A stretch of 64,000 nucleotides of DNA, taken from NCBI RefSeq assembly GCF_029227915.1, contig NC_079887.1:1116001-1180000 (forward strand). The letters run 5' to 3'. Below are positions 49,701-62,611 of this stretch, piece by piece. The translations under genes and the position numbers were made by a program. Positions within the stretch are counted from its first letter, which is position 1. Each line of letters opens with the position of its first letter. This DNA comes from Hydractinia symbiolongicarpus. Its lineage: Eukaryota; Cnidaria; Hydrozoa; Anthoathecata; Hydractiniidae. A model generated the notes under the pieces. That model saw only the letters and a list, made by a program, of their open reading frames with translations. It ran no database searches and was not told where the DNA came from.

Positions 49701-52700
49701 TTCCCGTAAATCCCGGACTCGGCCCGTATAGTCAAAAGTATACAAAGAAAGTACCCAGGGTGTAAACTCATTTCCCGAACTATTTTTTAAATTATTATTT
49801 TACCACTAAAGCCCATGAGACTTGTAGTATTTAAAAATACTTTCATTTTTGATGAGACGCTGAATAAAAGAAGTTTAATCGCCGGCAAACAAAAACCCGC
49901 GACTTCCCGTAAATCCCGGACTCGGCCCGTATAGTCAAAAGTATACAAAGAAAGTACCCAGGGAGTAAACTCATTTCCCGAACGATTTTTAAAATTATTT
50001 TTTCACCACTAAAACGCATGAGACTTGTAATTTTCAAAAATGTTTTCATTTTTGATGAGACGCTGAATAAAAGAAGTTTAATCGCCGGCAAACGAAAACC
50101 TGCGATTTCCCGTAAATCCCGGACTCGGCCCGTATAGTCAAAAGTATACAAAGAAAGTACCCAGGGAGTAAACTCGTTTCCCGAACGATTTTATAAATTA
50201 TTTTTTCACCACTAAAACGCATGAGACTTGTAGTTTTCAAAAATGTTTTCATTTTTGATGAGACGCTAAATAAAAGAAGTTTAATCGCCGGCAAACGAAA
50301 ACCCGCCATTTCCCGTAAACCCCGGACTCCGCCCGCATAGTCAAAAGTATATAAAGAAAGTACCCAGGGTGTAAACTCATTTCCCGAACGATTTTTTAAA
50401 TTATTATTTCACCACTAAAGCCCATGAGACTTGTAGTATTTAAAAATACTTTCATTTTTGATGAGACGCTGAATAAAAGAAGTTTAATCGCCGGCAAACA
50501 AAAACCCGCGACTTCCCGTAAATCCCGGACTCGGCCCGTATAGTCAAAAGTATACAAAGAAAGTACCCAGGGAGTAAACTCATTTCCCGAACGATTTTTA
50601 AAATTATTTTTTCACCACTAAAACGCATGAGACTTGTAGTTTTCAAAAATGTTTTCATTTTTGATGAGACGCTGAATAAAAGAAGTTTAATCGCCGGCAA
50701 ACGAAAACCTGCGATTTCCCGTAAATCCCGGACTCCGCCCGTATAGTCAAAAGTATACAAAGAAAGTACCCGGGGTGTAAACTCATTTCCCAAACGATTT
50801 TTTAAATTATTATTTCACCACTAAAGCCCATGAGACTTGTAGTTTTAAAAAATGTTTTCATTTTTGATGAGACGCTAAATAAAAGAAGTTTAATCGCCGG
50901 CAAACGAAAACCAGCCATTTCCCGTAAACCCCGGACTCGGCCCGCATAGTCAAAAGTATACAAAGAAAGTACCCAGGGTGTAAACTCATTTCCCGAACGA
51001 TTTTTTAAATTATTATTTCACCACTAAAGCCCATGAGACTTGTAGTATTTAAAAATACTTTCATTTTTGATGAGACGCTGAATAAAAAAAGTTTAATCGC
51101 CGGCAAACAAAAACCCGCGACTTCCCGTAAATCCCGGACTCGGCCCGTATAGTCAAAAGTATACAAAGAAAGTACCCACGGAGTAAACTCATTTCCCGAA
51201 CGATTTTTTAAATTATTTTTTCACCACTAAAACGCATGAGACTTGTAGTTTTCAAAAATGTTTTCATTTTTGATGAGACGCTAAATAAAAGAAGTTCAAT
51301 CGCCGGCAAACGAAAACCCGCAATTTCCCGTAAATCCCGGACTCGGCTCGTATAGTCAAAAGTATACAAAGAAAGTACCCAGGGACTAAACTCGTTTCCC
51401 GAACGATTTTTTAAATTATTTTTTCACCACTAAAACGCATGAGACTTGTAGTTTTTAAAAATGTTTTCATTTTTGATGAGACGCTAAATAAAAGAAGTTT
51501 AATCGCCGGCAAACGAAAACCCGCCATTTCCCGTAAACCCCGGACTCCGCCCGCATAGTCAAAGGTATATAAAGAAAGTACCCAGGGTGTAAACTCATTT
51601 CCCGAACGATTTTTTAAATTATTATTTCACCACTAAAGCCCATGAGACTTGTAGTATTTAAAAATACTTTCATTTTTGATGAGACGCTGAATAAAAGAAG
51701 TTTAATCGCCGGCAAACAAAAACACGCGACTTCCCGTAAATCCCGGACTCGGCCCGTATAGTCAAAAGTATACAAAGAAAGTACCCAGGGAGTAAACTCA
51801 TTTCCCGAACGATTTTTAAAATTATTTTTTCACCACTAAAACGCATGAGACTTGTAGTTTTCAAAAATGTTTTCATTTTTGATGAGACGCTAAATAAAAG
51901 AAGTTCAATCGCCGGCAAACGAAAACCCGCCATTTCCCGTAAACCCCGGACTCCGCCCGCATAGTCAAAAGTATATAAAGAAAGTACCCAGGGTGTAAAC
52001 GCATTTTCCGTACGATTTTTTAAATTATTATTTCACCACTAAAGCCCATGAGACTTGTAGTATTTAAAAATACTTTCATTTTTGATGAGACGCTGAATAA
52101 AAGAAGTTTAATCGCCGGCAAACGAAAACCTGCGAATTCCCGTAAATCCCGGACTCGGCCCGTATAGTCAAAAGTATACAAAGAAAGTACCCGGGGTGTA
52201 AACTCATTTCCCGAACGATTTTTTAAATTATTATTTCACCACTAAAGCCCATGAGACTTGTAGTTTTTAAAAATGTTTTCATTTTTGATGAGACGCCTAA
52301 TAAAAGAGGTTTAATCGCCGGCAAACGAAAATCCGCAATTTCCCGTAAATCCCGGACTCGGCCCGTATAGTCAAAAGTATACAAAGAAAGTACCCAGGGT
52401 GTAAACTCATTTCCCGAACGATTTTTTAAATTATTATTTTACCACTAAAGCCCATGAGACTTGTAGTATTTAAAAATACTTTCATTTTTGATGAGACGCT
52501 GAATAAAAGAAGTTTAATCGCCGGCAAACAAAAACCCGCGACTTCCCGTAAATCCCGGACTCGGCCCGTATAGTCAAAAGTATACAAAGAAAGTACCCAG
52601 GGAGTAAACTCGTTTCCCGAACGATTTTTTAAATTATTTTTTCACCACTAAAACGCATGAGACTTGTAGTTTTCAAAAATGTTTTCATTTTTGATGAGAC

Positions 52701-55700
52701 GCTAAATAAAAGAAGTTTAATCGCCGGCAAACGAAAACCCGCCATTTCCCGTAAACCCCGGACTCCGCCCGCATAGTCAAAAGTATATAAAGAAAGTACC
52801 CAGGGTGTAAACTCATTTCCCGAACGATTTTTTAAATTATTATTTCACCACTAAAGCCCATGAGACTTGTAGTATTTAAAAATACTTTCATTTTTGATGA
52901 GACGCTGAATAAAAGAAGTTTAATCGCCGGCAAACAAAAACCCGCGACTTCCCGTAAATCCCGGACTCGGCCCGTATAGTCAAAAGTATACAAAGAAAGT
53001 ACCCAGGGAGAAAACTCATTTCCCGAACGATTTTTAAAATTATTTTTTCACCACTAAAACGCATGAGACTTGTAGTTTTCAAAAATGTTTTCATTTTTGA
53101 TGAGACGCTGAATAAAAGAAGTATAATCGCCGGCAAACGAAAACCTGCGATTTCCCGTAAATCCCGGACTCCGCCCGTATAGTCAAAAGTATAAAAAGAA
53201 AGTACCCGGGGTGTAAACTCATTTCCCGAACGATTTTTTAAATTATTATTTCACCACTAAAGCCCATGAGACTTGTAGTTTTAAAAAATGTTTTCATTTA
53301 TGATGAGACGCTAAATAAAAGAAGTTTAATCGCCGGCAAACGAAAACCAGCCATTTCCCGTAAACCCCGGACTCGGCCCGCATAGTCAAAAGTATACAAA
53401 GAAAGTACCCAGGGTGTAAACTCATTTCCCGAACGATTTTTTAAATTATTATTTCACCACTAAAGCCCATGAGACTTGTAGTATTTAAAAATACTTTCAT
53501 TTTTGATGAGACGCTGAATAAAAAAAGTTTAATCGCCGGCAAACAAAAACCCGCGACTTCCCGTAAATCCCGGACTCGGCCCGTATAGTCAAAAGTATAC
53601 AAAGAAAGTACCCACGGAGTAAACTCATTTCCCGAACGATTTTTTAAATTATTTTTTCACCACTAAAACGCATGAGACTTGTAGTTTTCAAAAATGTTTT
53701 CATTTTTGATGAGACGCTGAATAAAAGAAGTTTAATCGCCGGCAAACGAAAACCTGCGAATACCCGTAAATCCCGGACTCGGCCCGTATAGTCAAAAGTA
53801 TACAAAGAAAGTACCCGGGGTGTAAACTCATTTCCCGAACGATTTTTTAAATTATTATTTCACCACTAAAGCCCATGAGACTTGTAGTTTTCAAAAATGT
53901 TTTCATTTTTGATGAGACGCTGAATAAAAGAAGTTTAATTGCCGGCAAACGAAAACCCGCGACTTCCCGTAAATCCCGGACTCGGCCCGTATAGTCAAAA
54001 GTATACAAAGAAAGTACCCGGGGTGTAAACTCATTTCCCGAACGATTTTTTAAATTATTATTTCACCACTAAAGCCCATGAGACTTGTAGTTTTTAAAAA
54101 TGTTTTCATTTTTGATGAGACGCCTAATAAAAGAGGTTTAATCGCCGGCAAACGAAAATCCGCAATTTCCCGTAAATCCCGGACTCGGCCCGTATAGTCA
54201 AAAGTATACAAAGAAAGTACCCAGGGTGTAAACTCATTTCCCGAACGATTTTTTAAATTATTATTTTACCACTAAAGCCCATGAGACTTGTAGTATTTAA
54301 AAATACTTTCATTTTTGATGAGACGCTGAATAAAAGAAGTTTAATCGCCGGCAAACAAAAACCCGCGACTTCCCGTAAGTCCCGGACTCGGCCCGTATAG
54401 TCAAAAGTATACAAAGAAAGTACCCAGGGAGTAAACTCATTTCCCGAACGATTTTTAAAATTATTTTTTCACCACTAAAACGCATGAGACTTGTAGTTTT
54501 CAAAAATGTTTTCATTTTTGATGAGACGCTGAATAAAAGAAGTTTAATCGCCGGCAAACGAAAACCTGCGATTTCCCGTAAATCCCGGACTCCGCCCGTA
54601 TAGTCAAAAGTATACAAAGAAAGTACCCGGGGTGTAAACTCATTTCCCGAACGATTTTTTAAATTATTATTTCACCACTAAAGCCCATGAGACTTGTAGT
54701 TTTAAAAAATGTTTTCATTTTTGATGAGACGCTAAATAAAAGAAGTTTAATCGCCGGCAAACGAAAACCAGCCATTTCCCGTAAACCCCGGACTCGGCCC
54801 GCATAGTCAAAAGTATACAAAGAAAGTACCCAGGGTGTAAACTCATTTCCCGAACGATTTTTTAAATTATTATTTCACCACTAAAGCCCATGAGACTTGT
54901 AGTATTTAAAAATACTTTCATTTTTGATGAGACGCTGAATAAAAAAAGTTTAATCGCCGGCAAACAAAAACCCGCGACTTCCCGTAAATCCCACACTCGG
55001 CCCGTATAGTCAAAAGTATACAAAGAAAGTACCCACGGAGTAAACTCATTTCCCGAACGATTTTTTAAATTATTTTTTCACCACTAAAACGCATGAGACT
55101 TGTAGTTTTCAAAAATGTTTTCATTTTTGATGAGACGCTAAATAAAAGAAGTTCAATCGCCGGCAAACGAAAACCCGCAATTTCCAGTAAATCCCGGACT
55201 CGGCCCGTATAGTCAAAAGTATACAAAGAAAGTACCCAGGGAGTAAACTCGTTTCCCGAACGATTTTTTAAATTATTTTTTCACCACTAAAACGCATGAG
55301 ACTTGTAGTTTTCAAAAATGTTTTTATTTTTGATGAGACGCTAAATAAAAGAAGTTTAATCGCCGGCAAACGAAAACCCGCCATTTCCCGTAAATCCCGG
55401 ACTCGGCCCGTATAGTCAAAAGTATACAAAGAAAGTACCCAGGGTGTAAACTCATTTCCCGAACGATTTTTTAAATTATTATTTTACCACTAAAGCCCAT
55501 GAGACTTGTAGTATTTAAAAATACTTTCATTTTTGATGAGACGCTGAATAAAAGAAGTTTAATCGCCGGCAAACAAAAACCCGCGACTTCCCGTAAATCC
55601 CGGACTCGGCCCGTATAGTCAAAAGTATACAAAGAAAGTACCCAGGGAGTAAACTCATTTCCCGAACGATTTTTAAAATTATTTTTTCACCACTAAAACG

Positions 55701-57740
55701 CATGAGACTTGTAGTTTTCAAAAATGTTTTCATTTTTGATGAGACGCTAAATAAAAGAAGTTCAATCGCCGGCAAACGAAAACCCGCCATTTCCCGTAAA
55801 CCCCGGACTCCGCCCGCATAGTCAAAAGTATATAAAGAAAGTACCCAGGGTGTAAACGCATTTTCCGTACGATTTTTTAAATTATTATTTCACCACTAAA
55901 GCCCATGAGACTTGTAGTATTTAAAAATACTTTCATTTTTGATGAGACGCTGAATAAAAGAAGTTTAATCGCCGGCAAACGAAAACCTGCGAATTCCCGT
56001 AAATCCCGGACTCGGCCCGTATAGTCAAAAGTATACAAAGAAAGTACCCGGGGTGTAAACTCATTTCCCGAACGATTTTTAAAATTATTATTTCACCACT
56101 AAAGCCCATGAGACTTGTAGTTTTCAAAAATGTTTTCATTTTTGATGAGACGCTGAATAAAAGAAGTTTAATTGCCGGCAAACGAAAACCCGCGACTTCC
56201 CGTAAATCCCGCACTTGGCCCGTATAGTCAAAAGTATACAAAGAAAGTACCCGGGGTGTAAACTCATTTCCCGAACGATTTTTTAAATTATTATTTCACC
56301 ACTAAAGCCCATGAGACTTGTAGTTTTTAAAAATGTTTTCATTTTTGATGAGACGCCTAATAAAAGAGGTTTAATCGCCGGCAAACGAAAATCCGCAATT
56401 TCCCGTAAATCCCGGACTCGGCCCGTATAGTCAAAAGTATACAAAGAAAGTACCCAGGGTGTAAACTCATTTCCCGAACGATTTTTTAAATTATTATTTT
56501 ACCACTAAAGCCCATGAGACTTGTAGTATTTAAAAATACTTTCATTTTTGATGAGACGCTGAATAAAAGAAGTTTAATCGCCGGCAAACAAAAACCCGCG
56601 ACTTCCCGTAAATCCCGGACTCGGCCCGTATAGTCAAAAGTATACAAAGAAAGTACCCAGGGAGTAAACTCGTTTCCCGAACGATTTTTTAAATTATTTT
56701 TTCACCACTAAAACGCATGAGACTTGTAGTTTTTAAAAATGTTTTCATTTTTGATGAGACGCTAAATAAAAGAAGTTTAATCGCCGGCAAACGAAAACCC
56801 GCCATTTCCCGTAAACCCCGGACTCCGCCCGCATAGTCAAAAGTATATAAAGAAAGTACCCAGGGTGTAAACTCATTTCTCGAACGATTTTTTAAATTAT
56901 TATTTCACCACTAAAGCCCATCAGACTTGTAGTATTTAAAAATACTTTCATTTTTGATGAGACGCTGAATAAAAGAAGTTTAATCGCCGGCAAACAAAAA
57001 CCCGCGACTTCCCGTAAATCCCGGACTCGGCCCGTATAGTCAAAAGTATACAAAGAAAGTACCCAGGGAGAAAACTCATTTCCCGAACGATTTTTAAAAT
57101 TATTTTTTCACCACTAAAACGCATGAGACTTGTAGTTTTCAAAAATGTTTTCATTTTTGATGAGACGCTAAATAAAAGAAGTTTAATCGCCGGCAAACGA
57201 AAACCAGCCATTTCCCGTAAACCCCGGACTCGGCCCGCATAGTCAAAAGTATACAAAGAAAGTACCCAGGGTGTAAACTCATTTCCCGAACGATTTTTTA
57301 AATTATTATTTCACCACTAAAGCCCATGAGACTTGTAGTATTTAAAAATACTTTCATTTTTGATGAGACGCTGAATAAAAAAAGTTTAATCGCCGGCAAA
57401 CAAAAACCCGCGACTTCCCGTAAATCCCGGACTCGGCCCGTATAGTCAAAAGTATACAAAGAAAGTACCCACGGAGTAAACTCATTTCCCGAACGATTTT
57501 TTAAATTATTTTTTCACCACTAAAACGCATGAGACTTGTAGTTTTCAAAAATGTTTTCATTTTTGATGAGACGCTAAATAAAAGAAGTTCAAATGCCGGC
57601 AAACGAAAACCCGCCATTTCCCGTAAACCCCGGACTCCGCCCGTATAGTCAAAAGTATATAAAGAAAGTACCCAGGGTGTAAACGCATTTCCCGAACGAT
57701 TTTTTAAATTATTATTTCACCACTAAAGCCCATGAGACTT
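46800..57740 (+). repeat. Large HOR, three copies with 18-, 19- and 20-monomer periods (3,654-4,060 bp)
   Basis: Anchor monomers recur at 46,798, 50,452 and 54,309 (steps 3,654 and 3,857 bp) and at 48,016, 51,670 and 55,527. Another anchor steps 4,060 bp (52,888 to 56,948). These are 18, 19 and 20 monomers, so copies have gained or lost whole monomers. Shared markers include TTTTAAAATTATTTT, TTAAAAAATGTTTTC, CCAGCCATTTCCCG, CCCACGGAG, CTCCGCCCGCATAG, GCATTTTCCGTACG and CCTAATAAAAGAGG. Within aligned parts the copies are almost identical by eye. Confidence 0.82.
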
Positions 57741-59364
57741 GTAGTATTTAAAAATACTTTCATTTTTGATGAGACGCTGAATAAAAGAAGTTTAATCGCC
57801 GGCAAACAAAAACCCGCGACTTCCCGTAAATCCCGGACTCGGCCCGTATAGTCAAAAGTATACAAAGAAAGTACCCAGGGAGTAAACTCATTTCCGGAAC
57901 GATTTTTAAAATTATTTTTTCACCACTAAAACGCATGAGACTTGTAGTTTTCAAAAATGTTTTCATTTTTGATGAGACGCTGAATAAAAGAAGTTTAATC
58001 GCCGGCAAACGAAAACCTTCGAATTCCCGTAAATCCCGGACTCGGCCCGTATAGTCAAAAGTATACAAAGAAAGTACCCGGGGTGTAAACTCATTTCCCG
58101 AACGATTTTTTAAATTATTATTTCACCACTAAAGCCCATGAGACTTGTAGTTTTTAAAAATGTTTTCATTTTTGATGAGACGCCTAATAAAAGAGGTTTA
58201 ATCGCCGGCAAACGAAAATCCGCAATTTCCCGTAAATCCCGGACTCGGCCCGTATAGTCAAAAGTATACAAAGAAAGTACCCAGGGAGTAAACTCATTTC
58301 CCGAACGATTTTTAAAATTATTTTTTCACCACTAAAACGCATGAGACTTGTAGTTTTCAAAAATGTTTTCATTTTTGATAAGACGCTGAATAAAAGAAGT
58401 TTAATCGCCGGCAAACGAAAACCTGCGATTTCCCGTAAATCCCGGACTCCGCCCGTATAGTCAAAAGTATACAAAGAAAGTACCCGGGGTGTAAACTCAT
58501 TTCCCGAACGATTTTTTAAATTATTATTTCACCACTAAAGCCCATGAGACTTGTAGTTTTAAAAAATGTTTTCATTTTTGATGAGACGCTAAATAAAAGA
58601 AGTTTAATCGCCGGCAAACGAAAACCAGCCATTTCCCGTAAACCCCGGACTCGGCCCGCATAGTCAAAAGTATACAAAGAAAGTACCCAGGGTGTAAACT
58701 CATTTCCCGAACGATTTTTTAAATTATTATTTCACCACTAAAGCCCATGAGACTTGTAGTTTTTAAAAATGTTTTCATTTTTGATGAGACGCCTAATAAA
58801 AGAGGTTTAATCGCCGGCAAACGAAAATCCGCAATTTCCCGTAAATCCCTGACTCGGCCCGTATAGTCAAAAGTATACAAAGAAAGTACCCAGGGTGTAA
58901 ACTCATTTCCCGAACGATTTTTTAAATTATTATTTTACCACTAAAGCCCATGAGACTTGTAGTATTTAAAAATACTTTCATTTTTGATGAGACGCTGAAT
59001 AAAAGAAGTTTAATCGCCGGCAAACAAAAACCCGCGACTTCCCGTAAATCCCGGACTCGGCCCGTATAGTCAAAAGTATACAAAGAAAGTACCCAGGGAG
59101 TAAACTCGTTTCCCGAACGATTTTTTAAATTATTTATTCACCACTAAAACGCATGAGACTTGTAGTTTTCAAAAATGTTTTCATTTTTGATGAGACGCTA
59201 AATAAAAGAAGTTTAATCGCCGGCAAACGAAAACCCGCCATTTCCCGTAAACCCCGGACTCCGCCCGCATAGTCAAAAGTATATAAAGAAAGTACCCAGG
59301 GTGTAAACTCATTTCCCGAACGATTTTTTAAATTATTATTTCACCACTAAAGCCCATGAGACTT
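57741..59364 (+). repeat. Terminal 8-monomer HOR, copy 1 (1,624 bp)
   Basis: The boundary is set at the GTAGTATTT that opens the palindromic B-type monomer. The order by A/B marker is B A B A B B B A. Markers in order are AAACAAAAACCCGCGAC; CCTTCGAATTCCCG; CCTAATAAAAGAGG; GATAAGACGC with CTCCGCCCG; TTAAAAAATG with CCAGCCATT; CCTAATAAAAGAGG again with AATCCCTGACTC; a second palindromic B unit; and CTAAATAAAAG with CTCCGCCCGCATAG. Confidence 0.9.
57747..57762. other. 16-bp palindrome AGTATTTAAAAATACT in B-type monomers (example)
   Basis: AGTATTT and AAATACT are exact reverse complements around a two-base centre. The element occurs in the B-type monomers that have ACTTTC after the run, first near 3,686 and then very often from 45 kb on. 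Related B-types read AAATATTTTC and lose the right arm. The coordinates mark one copy to within a few bases. Function unknown. Confidence 0.6.
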
Positions 59365-60988
59365 GTAGTATTTAAAAATACTTTCATTTTTGATGAGACG
59401 CTGAATAAAAGAAGTTTAATCGCCGGCAAACAAAAACCCGCGACTTCCCGTAAATCCCGGACTCGGCCCGTATAGTCAAAAGTATACAAAGAAAGTACCC
59501 AGGGAGTAAACTCATTTCCGGAACGATTTTTAAAATTATTTTTTCACCACTAAAACGCATGAGACTTGTAGTTTTCAAAAATGTTTTCATTTTTGATGAG
59601 ACGCTGAATAAAAGAAGTTTAATCGCCGGCAAACGAAAACCTTCGAATTCCCGTAAATCCCGGACTCGGCCCGTATAGTCAAAAGTATACAAAGAAAGTA
59701 CCCGGGGTGTAAACTCATTTCCCGAACGATTTTTTAAATTATTATTTCACCACTAAAGCCCATGAGACTTGTAGTTTTTAAAAATGTTTTCATTTTTGAT
59801 GAGACGCCTAATAAAAGAGGTTTAATCGCCGGCAAACGAAAATCCGCAATTTCCCGTAAATCCCGGACTCGGCCCGTATAGTCAAAAGTATACAAAGAAA
59901 GTACCCAGGGAGTAAACTCATTTCCCGAACGATTTTTAAAATTATTTTTTCACCACTAAAACGCATGAGACTTGTAGTTTTCAAAAATGTTTTCATTTTT
60001 GATAAGACGCTGAATAAAAGAAGTTTAATCGCCGGCAAACGAAAACCTGCGATTTCCCGTAAATCCCGGACTCCGCCCGTATAGTCAAAAGTATACAAAG
60101 AAAGTACCCGGGGTGTAAACTCATTTCCCGAACGATTTTTTAAATTATTATTTCACCACTAAAGCCCATGAGACTTGTAGTTTTAAAAAATGTTTTCATT
60201 TTTGATGAGACGCTAAATAAAAGAAGTTTAATCGCCGGCAAACGAAAACCAGCCATTTCCCGTAAACCCCGGACTCGGCCCGCATAGTCAAAAGTATACA
60301 AAGAAAGTACCCAGGGTGTAAACTCATTTCCCGAACGATTTTTTAAATTATTATTTCACCACTAAAGCCCATGAGACTTGTAGTTTTTAAAAATGTTTTC
60401 ATTTTTGATGAGACGCCTAATAAAAGAGGTTTAATCGCCGGCAAACGAAAATCCGCAATTTCCCGTAAATCCCTGACTCGGCCCGTATAGTCAAAAGTAT
60501 ACAAAGAAAGTACCCAGGGTGTAAACTCATTTCCCGAACGATTTTTTAAATTATTATTTTACCACTAAAGCCCATGAGACTTGTAGTATTTAAAAATACT
60601 TTCATTTTTGATGAGACGCTGAATAAAAGAAGTTTAATCGCCGGCAAACAAAAACCCGCGACTTCCCGTAAATCCCGGACTCGGCCCGTATAGTCAAAAG
60701 TATACAAAGAAAGTACCCAGGGAGTAAACTCGTTTCCCGAACGATTTTTTAAATTATTTATTCACCACTAAAACGCATGAGACTTGTAGTTTTCAAAAAT
60801 GTTTTCATTTTTGATGAGACGCTAAATAAAAGAAGTTTAATCGCCGGCAAACGAAAACCCGCCATTTCCCGTAAACCCCGGACTCCGCCCGCATAGTCAA
60901 AAGTATATAAAGAAAGTACCCAGGGTGTAAACTCATTTCCCGAACGATTTTTTAAATTATTATTTCACCACTAAAGCCCATGAGACTT
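59365..60988 (+). repeat. Terminal 8-monomer HOR, copy 2 (1,624 bp)
   Basis: It has the same eight monomers in the same order as the preceding unit, at an exact 1,624-bp offset. I noticed essentially no internal differences. This is the most homogeneous multi-kilobase stretch in the window. Confidence 0.9.
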
Positions 60989-62611
60989 GTAGTATTTAAA
61001 AATACTTTCATTTTTGATGAGACGCTGAATAAAAGAAGTTTAATCGCCGGCAAACAAAAACCCGCGACTTCCCGTAAATCCCGGACTCGGCCCGTATAGT
61101 CAAAAGTATACAAAGAAAGTACCCAGGGAGTAAACTCATTTCCCGAACGATTTTTAAAATTATTTTTTCACCACTAAAACGCATGAGACTTGTAGTTTTC
61201 AAAAATGTTTTCATTTTTGATGAGACGCTGAATAAAAGAAGTTTAATCGCCGGCAAACGAAAACCTTCGAATTCCCGTAAATCCCGGACTCGGCCCGTAT
61301 AGTCAAAAGTATACAAAGAAAGTACCCGGGGTGTAAACTCATTTCCCGAACGATTTTTTAAATTATTATTTCACCACTAAAGCCCATGAGACTTGTAGTT
61401 TTTAAAAATGTTTTCATTTTTGATGAGACGCCTAATAAAAGAGGTTTAATCGCCGCAAACGAAAATCCGCAATTTCCCGTAAATCCCGGACTCGGCCCGT
61501 ATAGTCAAAAGTATACAAAGAAAGTACCCAGGGAGTAAACTCATTTCCCGAACGATTTTTAAAATTATTTTTTCACCACTAAAACGCATGAGACTTGTAG
61601 TTTTCAAAAATGTTTTCATTTTTGATAAGACGCTGAATAAAAGAAGTTTAATCGCCGGCAAACGAAAACCTGCGATTTCCCGTAAATCCCGGACTCCGCC
61701 CGTATAGTCAAAAGTATACAAAGAAAGTACCCGGGGTGTAAACTCATTTCCCGAACGATTTTTTAAATTATTATTTCACCACTAAAGCCCATGAGACTTG
61801 TAGTTTTAAAAAATGTTTTCATTTTTGATGAGACGCTAAATAAAAGAAGTTTAATCGCCGGCAAACGAAAACCAGCCATTTCCCGTAAACCCCGGACTCA
61901 GCCCGCATAGTCAAAAGTATACAAAGAAAGTACCCAGGGTGTAAACTCATTTCCCGAACGATTTTTTAAATTATTATTTCACCACTAAAGCCCATGAGAC
62001 TTGTAGTTTTTAAAAATGTTTTCATTTTTGATGAGACGCCTAATAAAAGAGGTTTAATCGCCGGCAAACGAAAATCCGCAATTTCCCGTAAATCCCTGAC
62101 TCGGCCCGTATAGTCAAAAGTATACAAAGAAAGTACCCAGGGTGTAAACTCATTTCCCGAACGATTTTTTAAATTATTATTTTACCACTAAAGCCCATGA
62201 GACTTGTAGTATTTAAAAATACTTTCATTTTTGATGAGACGCTGAATAAAAGAAGTTTAATCGCCGGCAAACAAAAACCCGCGACTTCCCGTAAATCCCG
62301 GACTCGGCCCGTATAGTCAAAAGTATACAAAGAAAGTACCCAGGGAGTAAACTCGTTTCCCGAACGATTTTTTAAATTATTTATTCACCACTAAAACGCA
62401 TGAGACTTGTAGTTTTCAAAAATGTTTTCATTTTTGATGAGACGCTAAATAAAAGAAGTTTAATCGCCGGCAAACGAAAACCCGCCATTTCCCGTAAACC
62501 CCGGACTCCGCCCGCATAGTCAAAAGTATATAAAGAAAGTACCCAGGGTGTAAACTCATTTCCCGAACGATTTTTTAAATTATTATTTCACCACTAAAGC
62601 CCATGAGACTT
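60989..62611 (+). repeat. Terminal 8-monomer HOR, copy 3 (1,623 bp)
   Basis: It has the same order again, one base shorter because of CGCCGCAAACG near 61,452 (CGCCGGCAAACG in the sister copies). CCCCGGACTCAGCCC near 61,894 is another private change. Confidence 0.9.
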